A stretch of 5,177 nucleotides of DNA. Source: Geothrix sp. (lineage in GTDB: Bacteria > Acidobacteriota > Holophagae > Holophagales > Holophagaceae). The notes under the pieces are model-generated. The model did no database searches. It saw only the letters and a list, made by a program, of their open reading frames with translations, and was not told the origin of the DNA. Positions 1 to 4,289 of this stretch are shown piece by piece; positions within the stretch are counted from its first letter, which is position 1, and every line of letters begins with the position of its first letter. The DNA lies in NCBI GenBank assembly GCA_023701165.1, contig JAMPXL010000117.1, positions 1-5,177 of the forward strand, written 5' to 3'. The position numbers and the translations under genes were made by a program.

Positions 1-413
1 GGCCCCAGCTGCGCGCTGCCCTCGGGGCCGCCCGCCCAGGACCGGCGCGCATGCAGGCGCTGCTGCGCCTCCTGCAGCGTCCCATGGCGAAGCCGGAGTC
101 TGCCTCCCAGCGCCTCAAGGAGGCCGAAGGCTGGCTGGCACGGTCGCCTGAAAAGGGAGAGGTCCGTGAATCCCTCATCATCCTGGTGGCCGACCTCCGG
201 ACCCAGGCCGGCGACCTCCAGGGGGCCTTGGCCCTGTACCCGGTCCGGGCGGCTTCCGCCGAGCAGCGGGGCTGGGTGGCCCTCATGCGGGCTCAGGCCC
301 TGCTCCGCCTGGGCCAGCGGGACCAGGCCCGGGCGCTGATCCGGGCCTCGCGAGACGAACAGGGGTTCAAGGGACAGCGCGAAGCCCTTGCGAAGAGCCT
401 CGGAGCCTATTGA
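1..413 (+). CDS. C-terminal part of a TPR-like helical-repeat protein (5' partial)
   Basis: The reading frame is open from base 3 to the TGA at 411-413, so the gene very likely begins upstream of the window; 136 codons are visible. An ATG at 51, with AGGA nine bases before it, is a possible internal start, but the codons before it read like normal coding sequence. The protein is rich in Ala, Leu, Arg and Gln, and holds helix-turn-helix pairs of tetratricopeptide type. The clearest pair reads LRTQAGDLQGALALYP followed by WVALMRAQALLRLGQRDQAR, with the small-residue, Gly-Asp and Ala-Leu pattern of TPR units. There is no catalytic motif, signal peptide or membrane segment in the visible part. 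Proteins of this kind usually act as protein-binding scaffolds; its partner cannot be told from here. It lies 40 bp upstream of the isomerase gene on the same strand and could be co-transcribed with it. Confidence 0.72.
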   Translation, partial: PQLRAALGAARPGPARMQALLRLLQRPMAKPESASQRLKEAEGWLARSPEKGEVRESLIILVADLRTQAGDLQGALALYPVRAASAEQRGWVALMRAQALLRLGQRDQARALIRASRDEQGFKGQREALAKSLGAY

Positions 414-426
414 GGCGCTATCCTGG

Positions 427-438
427 GGGGAATTCCCC
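427..438. repeat. Perfect 12-bp palindrome just before the isomerase ribosome binding site
   Basis: GGGGAATTCCCC reads identically on both strands. It fills much of the 40-bp gap between the TPR-like gene and the isomerase gene and ends three bases before the GGAGAG ribosome binding site. As DNA it could be an operator for a dimeric regulator; as RNA it could fold into a small 4-bp hairpin with an AAUU loop next to the ribosome binding site. No T-run follows, so it is not a terminator. The palindrome is seen directly; any function is inference. Confidence 0.5.
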
Positions 439-441
439 ATT

Positions 442-447
442 GGAGAG
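442..447 (+). promoter_or_regulatory. Ribosome binding site that fixes the isomerase start
   Basis: GGAGAG lies six bases before the ATG at 454. The frame is open further upstream, to an ATG at 388 inside the preceding gene, but this site and the signal peptide that begins exactly at 454 decide the start. Confidence 0.75.
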
Positions 448-453
448 ATCCCG

Positions 454-1032
454 ATGCGACCCCTGATCGCCCTCCTTCTGTCCTTTTCGGTGGCTTCTCT
501 GAGCGCCGGCCCCAAGCCCCAGGTGAAGCTCACCACGTCCATGGGCGTGATCGTGATGGAGCTCGAGCCCCAGGCGGCGCCCCGGACCGTGGAGAACTTC
601 CTGAAGTACGTGAAGAAGGGCCAGTACAAGGGCACCATCTTCCACCGCGTCATTCCCGGCTTCATGATCCAGGGGGGCGGCTACGTGGACTACCTGGGGA
701 AGAAGCGCACCGACGCCGCCATTCCGAACGAAGCCGACCGCGCCCTGGCGGCGGGCCTGAAGAACAAGCGTGGCACGGTGGCCATGGCGCGCACGCCGGA
801 CCCCCACAGCGCGGCGGCGGAGTTCTTCATCAACACGGTGGACAACCGGGCCCTGGACTTCAAGGGCAAGGCCAACGACAAGACCTGGGGCTACTGCGTG
901 TTCGGCAAGGTCGTGAAAGGCATGGACGTGGTGGACCGCATCCAGGCCGTGAAGACCAGCAACAAGCGCAGCGATTTCCTGAACCTGCCGGTGAGGGCGG
1001 TGCTCATCCAGGACGCTGTGCAGACCCAATGA
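454..1032 (+). CDS. Exported cyclophilin-type peptidyl-prolyl cis-trans isomerase (PpiA-like)
   Basis: This 192-residue protein should catalyse cis-trans isomerisation of Xaa-Pro bonds during folding of exported proteins. Residues 1-18 form a signal peptide (Arg2, a Leu/Ala-rich core, then SLSA before Gly19), which predicts a periplasmic location. The cyclophilin fold follows: FHRVIPGFMIQGGG at 63-76 supplies the equivalents of CypA Arg55, Phe60 and Gln63 (here R65, F70, Q73), then MART at 111-114, FFIN at 124-127 and VFGKVVKGMDVVDRI at 149-163. Length and order match E. coli PpiA closely. Three positions differ from CypA: Glu123 for Gln111, Ala133 for Trp121 (Phe in E. coli PpiA), and Tyr147 for His126. 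The Trp change predicts weak cyclosporin binding. The gene sits 40 bp after the TPR-like gene, and its last 29 bp overlap the 3' end of the opposite-strand Kdo kinase gene. The family call is very secure; the physiological clients are unknown. Confidence 0.95.
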   Translation: MRPLIALLLSFSVASLSAGPKPQVKLTTSMGVIVMELEPQAAPRTVENFLKYVKKGQYKGTIFHRVIPGFMIQGGGYVDYLGKKRTDAAIPNEADRALAAGLKNKRGTVAMARTPDPHSAAAEFFINTVDNRALDFKGKANDKTWGYCVFGKVVKGMDVVDRIQAVKTSNKRSDFLNLPVRAVLIQDAVQTQ

Positions 1033-1717
1033 CGCCCAGGGCTTCCGCAGGCGCGCCCAACTTGCGGAGGCTGCGCTCGAGCCGGGCGCGGTAGCGGGGC
1101 CACAGCTCCGCGTCCGCGGGCAGGAAGCCTGCGCGGTCCCAGTCCAGGACCAGGGCGCCGCCGCCGGGGGGAAGCAGGATGTTCGTGGCGTTCAGGTCCG
1201 GCGACCAGAGCCCCCATTCACAAAGGCCCGCGATGGCGCTGCGGATGTCCTCCGCGCGCGCGGCGCTGAGGTCCCAGCGCTTCGGCCAGGCTTCGCCCTG
1301 GGTGAAGCGCGTGATGAGCACGCCCTCCACGCCGAGGCCGCTGGGCCGCCACGCGTAGCCGAGGGGCTCCACGGTGGGGAAGCCCGCTTCCCACAGGCCG
1401 CGATGGACGGCGTGTTCTGCGGCGAAGCGAAGATGAGTGCGGTAGGTGCGCTCATTCAGATGGCGCAGCAGGCCGCCGCGCCGGTACGGACGCATCACCA
1501 GGTCGCCGACGCGGAGGATGCCGCCGCGTCCGAAGGCCCCCTCGAGGGGGACGGCTTCGCCCGTCGGGGCCAGGCCGCCGGGTGTGCAGACGCGCCAGCC
1601 GCCGCCGAGGCCCGGAAGGTCGAGGTTGACTCGGCAACCGAGGGGGCGGAGCGGCGTACCGGGTTCGTACGGCCACGAAGCCGGGAGGGGGGGGACGATG
1701 TAAGGATCGTGGATCAT
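1004..1717 (-). CDS. kdkA: Putative 3-deoxy-D-manno-octulosonic acid (Kdo) kinase, KdkA/WaaP family
   Basis: This 237-residue protein resembles kinases that phosphorylate Kdo of the LPS inner core on the cytoplasmic face, using a protein-kinase-like fold. From the N terminus I see GRGG near 64-67, MRPYRRGGL at 75-83 (compare LRHYRRGGL in KdkA), Glu101 in the helix that usually carries the conserved RAxxE glutamate, GFPTVEPLGY at 112-121 (the 'glPvPxPva' region), PDLNATNILL at 173-182 as catalytic loop with Asp174 and metal-ligand Asn179, LDWDRAG at 191-197 for the usual IDFDRG, and RLERSLRKL at 212-220, a KdkA C-terminal signature. The usual His of HxDLN is Ser172, and the preceding 'LH' is Leu-Cys. 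The start is the ATG at 1717; only a weak TGGA lies before it and the frame stays open far upstream, so it is less certain than the family. The gene converges on the isomerase gene. Confidence 0.8.
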   Translation of the reverse strand: MIHDPYIVPPLPASWPYEPGTPLRPLGCRVNLDLPGLGGGWRVCTPGGLAPTGEAVPLEGAFGRGGILRVGDLVMRPYRRGGLLRHLNERTYRTHLRFAAEHAVHRGLWEAGFPTVEPLGYAWRPSGLGVEGVLITRFTQGEAWPKRWDLSAARAEDIRSAIAGLCEWGLWSPDLNATNILLPPGGGALVLDWDRAGFLPADAELWPRYRARLERSLRKLGAPAEALGVIGSAQRPG

Positions 1718-1780
1718 GTGATTCCAGCTTGGCCTGCCAGGCCGCGGAAGGCAAAAAAACACTTTGGGGATGTGGCGGAA

Positions 1781-1786
1781 AGTCAA
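1781..1786 (-). promoter_or_regulatory. Possible -35 element for the Kdo kinase gene
   Basis: On the minus strand this reads TTGACT, one base from the sigma-70 consensus TTGACA, 64 bases before the ATG at 1717. The best -10 partners downstream, around the T-rich run at 1753-1763 (for example TGTTTT), are poor matches with an overlong spacer, so the promoter call is tentative. Confidence 0.25.
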
Positions 1787-2035
1787 TGGGGCTGGGAATC
1801 CGCGGGATGGAACGAACCCGGAGACACCTGTCAACCCCAAGGCTGGAATGGACACCTGCCACCAAAAACCAGCAGGGACGCAAGTGGCTTGAGCTGGAAG
1901 GAATTCTCCCGGAATGCACCCCCGCTTCCCACAGAGGATGTGGAAATCACCTCCGGACGGCCCGGTAAGGCGTGCCTTGTTTCTCGATTTCTGCACGTTC
2001 GCGGAGCCGCGTGTCTTCCACGTGCCAGATCTCAC

Positions 2036-2041
2036 TATCCT
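2036..2041 (+). promoter_or_regulatory. Possible -10 element giving a leaderless DUF2344 transcript
   Basis: TATCCT matches the TANNNT form of the -10 box (four of six against TATAAT). It lies six bases before the GTG at 2048, so a start of transcription at the usual distance would fall on the start codon. No convincing -35 is present 17 bases upstream. No Shine-Dalgarno-like sequence precedes this or the other candidate starts, which agrees with leaderless expression but does not prove it. Confidence 0.3.
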
Positions 2042-2047
2042 GAAATC

Positions 2048-3169
2048 GTGGACACTCCCCTTCCTCCTTCCTGCATTCCCGCCGAGGTGCTTGTCCGCCA
2101 GGCGCGGCTCGCCGCGGTGCTGGCCGTCATGGAGGAGGGCCGCGAGAACCGCGAACCGGCCTCCCTCCAATCGTTGCGCAAGACCCTGCAGGGCGGGTCG
2201 GAGGATCCTGCCGCGATCGTCGAATCCCTGGTTGCTGAAAACCTGGTGGAAGAGGGTGCCGCCCTGATCCGGACCGGGCGCCGCGGTGCGGACCAGACGC
2301 GGATCAGGGACCTGGCTTCGCTGCTGGACCCGCTTGCCGCCAAGGCCGCCGCCCGCCGGGAGGCAGCCTGGCTGCTGGACACCCGGCGCGCCTCCGTGCG
2401 GGTGGGCTATGCGAAAGAGGGCGCCGCCCTGGATTTCGACGAGGGGGATCTGCACGCCATCTTCATGCAGGCCTTCCGCCTCGAGGGACTCTGCCTTGCA
2501 CTGGACCTCGGCAAGCGGCCCCGGCCCATGATCCGTCTGGCCCTGCCCCTGCCAGCGGGGGCGGGCGGGCTTTCGGAGTGGACCGAGGCGGTGTTCCGCA
2601 TGGATCCTCCGGATGGCCCTGAAGCGGTGATGGCCCGTTTGAACCTGCGGCTTCCGGACGGCTTGCGGATCCTGCGCTGGGAAGGCCATGCGGCCTACGC
2701 TTCGCCCCTGGGCGAACTCGCGCAGGCCTCGCACTGGCGCTGGGTCTGTCCCGGGGAGCTGGCGGTCGAGGCGAGGCGCCGCGCCTCGGCCTTTCTCGAG
2801 GCCAAGGAATGGATCTGGGAGAAGGGCGGGAAAGTGGACGGCCAGAAGCAGCTGAAGCCGCTGGATCTGCGGCCCCTGGTTTCAGAACTGCGCTGGGAGG
2901 GGGACATCCTGTCCAGCACGACGCGCAGCGCGGTTTCGGACGCCACCAATCCCCTGAAGCTTCACGCGGCCATTCTGGGGCTTGAGCCCAACGCGCTCTG
3001 GGGCCTCGTCCGGCAGTCGCTGGACCTGCGGCCCGATGCGCGCCTGGCCCAGGCGGAGCGCTTCGAGCCCAAGCTGAAGAACATGTACGAAGATGCGGTG
3101 CTGCTCAGCGGGGGGACGAACATCACCCTGGTGGACGAGGATGATGACGAGCCCATCCGGCTAGGCTGA
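2048..3169 (+). CDS. Standalone DUF2344 (TIGR03936, radical SAM-linked) protein with extra N-terminal region
   Basis: With the GTG at 2048 the protein is 373 residues. Residues 117 to about 250 match the DUF2344 pattern: VRVGYAKEGAALDF for the usual 'xRxxFxKxGxxxFlSHlD', then MIRLALPLPAGAGGLSEW for 'xxSfalPLpxGvxSxxEy', then MARLNLRLPDGLRILRW for 'xxxlNxxLPxGlxvlxa'. A C-terminal part follows with TNPLKLHAAILGL at 300-312 and an acidic tail (DEDDDE). The SHLD and GFNPHP motifs are degraded. The family's function is unknown; it is normally fused to, or next to, a B12-binding-type radical SAM protein, but neither such a partner nor a CxxxCxxC motif is present here. Residues 1-116 are helical and charged; 39-80 could be a winged-helix-like fold. 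The start is uncertain: GTG at 2087 and ATG at 2129 (346 residues) are alternatives. An in-frame extension to 1403 is unlikely because it lacks coding bias. Confidence 0.75.
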   Translation: MDTPLPPSCIPAEVLVRQARLAAVLAVMEEGRENREPASLQSLRKTLQGGSEDPAAIVESLVAENLVEEGAALIRTGRRGADQTRIRDLASLLDPLAAKAAARREAAWLLDTRRASVRVGYAKEGAALDFDEGDLHAIFMQAFRLEGLCLALDLGKRPRPMIRLALPLPAGAGGLSEWTEAVFRMDPPDGPEAVMARLNLRLPDGLRILRWEGHAAYASPLGELAQASHWRWVCPGELAVEARRRASAFLEAKEWIWEKGGKVDGQKQLKPLDLRPLVSELRWEGDILSSTTRSAVSDATNPLKLHAAILGLEPNALWGLVRQSLDLRPDARLAQAERFEPKLKNMYEDAVLLSGGTNITLVDEDDDEPIRLG

Positions 3170-3181
3170 GCCGGCTTCCTT
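3157..3181 (+). terminator. Candidate terminator hairpin spanning both convergent stop codons
   Basis: CCGGCT at 3157-3162 and AGCCGG at 3169-3174 form a perfect 6-bp GC-rich stem around a six-base loop, followed on the + strand by the pyrimidine stretch CTTCCTT. It contains the TAG of ftsW (3161-3163) and the TGA of the DUF2344 gene (3167-3169). The T-tract is weak, and on the minus strand there is none, so it would best serve the + strand transcript. Confidence 0.4.
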
Positions 3182-4279
3182 GCTGATGGCGAGCAGCAGG
3201 CCCAGGCAGACCAGGCTGGCGATGAGGCTGTTGGGGCCGTAGGAGATGAAGGGCAGGGGGATGCCCTTGTTGGGCGCCAGCGAAAGCACCACGCTCATGT
3301 TCATGAGGGCCTGCGTCACCAGCAGCAGCACGAAGCCCATGGCGCAGAGCTTGAGGAAGGCGTCGCCCACGCGCCGGGCGATGCGGTAGCCCCGCCACAG
3401 GATCGCGAGGAAGAGGCCCAGGATCGCCACGGTTCCGATCAGCCCGGCCTCCTCGGCGATCACGGCGTAGATGAAGTCCGTGTGGGCTTCCGGAAGGAAG
3501 AAGAGCTTCTGCTTTCCGCCGCCAAGACCGACGCCCATGAAGCCGCCGTTGCCCACCGCCACGAGGCTCTGGAGGGCCTGGTGGCCCTTGCCGAGGGGAT
3601 CGGCCGCGGGATTGAGGAAGCTGGTCACGCGGGCCAGGCGGTAGGGCGACATCACCACGAAGGCGGTTCCGAGGGCGCCCAGCACCGGGATCGCGAGGGC
3701 GAAGATCCACTTGGGGGCGCCGCCGAGGAACACCACCATCAGTGCCACGAAGACGATAAGGAAAGTGGTGCCGAAATCGGGTTCCCGCAGGATGAGGGCC
3801 AGGGGGATCGACAGGATGCCGGCCAGCCCCAGCAGCTTGGGCAAAGCATCGCGGTGGCTGGACCAGGCCTCCCGGTGGCGCACCATCCACGCCGCGGCGA
3901 TGAGGACGGACAGAGGCTTGAAGAGCTCCGAGGGCTGGAGGCTCACTGAGCCGAGGCGGATCCAGCGATGGGCCCCGTTGATCTTGGGACCGAAGAAGAG
4001 CACGGCCACCAGGAGCAGCACCAGGACACCGTAGGTGATCTGGAGGGGGCGCGGATGATCCTGGAGCGTGGCCAGATCCACCTGGGAGAGCGCCAGCATG
4101 AAGGCGATGCCGATGGCCCCCCCGACCAGCTGCCGGGTCAGGAAGGCCGTGGCCGCCGCGTGGTTCTGGGAGGCCTTGATGGCGGATGCGGAGTAGATCC
4201 ACACCATGCCCACGGCCACCAGGGCCAGCGCGAACAGCACCAGCCAGCGGTCGACGGGGCGGCGGACATCCGGTGCCAT
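3161..4279 (-). CDS. ftsW: SEDS-family peptidoglycan glycosyltransferase FtsW (cell division)
   Basis: This 372-residue polytopic membrane protein should polymerise lipid II into glycan strands at the septum, with a class B penicillin-binding protein as partner. About ten membrane spans are visible, starting at about 11-30, 50-68 and 81-98 and ending at about 276-296, 311-330 and 350-367. SEDS signatures are NGAHRWIRLG at 101-110, QPSELFK at 115-121, EPDFGTT at 166-172 (usually QPD), then RVTSFLNPAADPLGKGHQAL at 217-236, and PEAHTDFIYAVIAEEAGLIG at 263-282, whose Asp268 is the expected catalytic residue. The late loop reads PLPFISYGPNS at 341-351 where the family usually has SYGGSS or SYGGTS. 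FtsW is preferred to RodA from the YSAS start, the GHQALQSL segment and the PEAHTDF form. The start at 4279 has AGGA six bases upstream, overlapping the glmM stop; coupled translation is likely. Confidence 0.92.
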   Translation of the reverse strand: MAPDVRRPVDRWLVLFALALVAVGMVWIYSASAIKASQNHAAATAFLTRQLVGGAIGIAFMLALSQVDLATLQDHPRPLQITYGVLVLLLVAVLFFGPKINGAHRWIRLGSVSLQPSELFKPLSVLIAAAWMVRHREAWSSHRDALPKLLGLAGILSIPLALILREPDFGTTFLIVFVALMVVFLGGAPKWIFALAIPVLGALGTAFVVMSPYRLARVTSFLNPAADPLGKGHQALQSLVAVGNGGFMGVGLGGGKQKLFFLPEAHTDFIYAVIAEEAGLIGTVAILGLFLAILWRGYRIARRVGDAFLKLCAMGFVLLLVTQALMNMSVVLSLAPNKGIPLPFISYGPNSLIASLVCLGLLLAISKEAGSA

Positions 4280-4285
4280 GCCCGG

Positions 4286-4289
4286 TCCT
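4286..4289 (-). promoter_or_regulatory. ftsW ribosome binding site overlapping the glmM stop
   Basis: AGGA on the minus strand lies six bases before the ftsW ATG (4279) and shares bases with the glmM TAG (4288-4290), giving TAGGA. This supports both the ftsW start and translational coupling of the pair. Confidence 0.7.

Larger units (their letters stand above)
1718..2047. promoter_or_regulatory. Divergent intergenic region between the Kdo kinase and DUF2344 genes
   Basis: This stretch is less GC-rich than its surroundings, and none of its open frames shows the strong GC third-position bias of the neighbouring genes, so I read it as non-coding. It should hold promoters for both flanking genes. 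Visible elements are: an inverted repeat GGCCTGCCAGGCC at 1731-1743; an A-run at 1753-1759; an imperfect dyad at 1926-1946 (CCACA/TGTGG core with five bases between); CGCGGAGCCGCG at 2000-2011; CACGTG at 2019-2024; and the octamer GACACCTG at 1823-1830 and again at 1851-1858. I see no tRNA, riboswitch or terminator that I could defend. Confidence 0.6.

Noticed and set aside
418..1029. Minus-strand open frame opposite the isomerase gene
   Set aside because: His/Val/Leu-rich antisense translation with no recognisable motif, exactly opposite a conserved cyclophilin.
1042..1070. Possible terminator after the isomerase gene
   Set aside because: The stem is reasonable but the loop is 13 bases and no T-tract follows; it also lies within Kdo kinase coding sequence.
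1791..1900. GCTGG-containing words at 1791, 1842 and 1893, spaced 51 bp apart
   Set aside because: The sequence between them does not repeat, so this is not a tandem array; five to eight shared bases at three places is within chance.
1729..1968. Small 79-residue plus-strand open frame in the intergenic region
   Set aside because: TTG start, no ribosome binding site, no codon bias and no recognisable fold.
1403..2047. In-frame 5' extension of the DUF2344 gene to an ATG at 1403 (588 residues)
   Set aside because: It would run antisense through the 5' half of the Kdo kinase gene, and the 1718-2047 part lacks the GC third-position bias of real genes here.
1718..2734. Upstream extension of the Kdo kinase frame on the minus strand to 2734
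   Set aside because: The extension is antisense to the DUF2344 gene and shows no family resemblance; it is open only because high GC makes stop codons rare.
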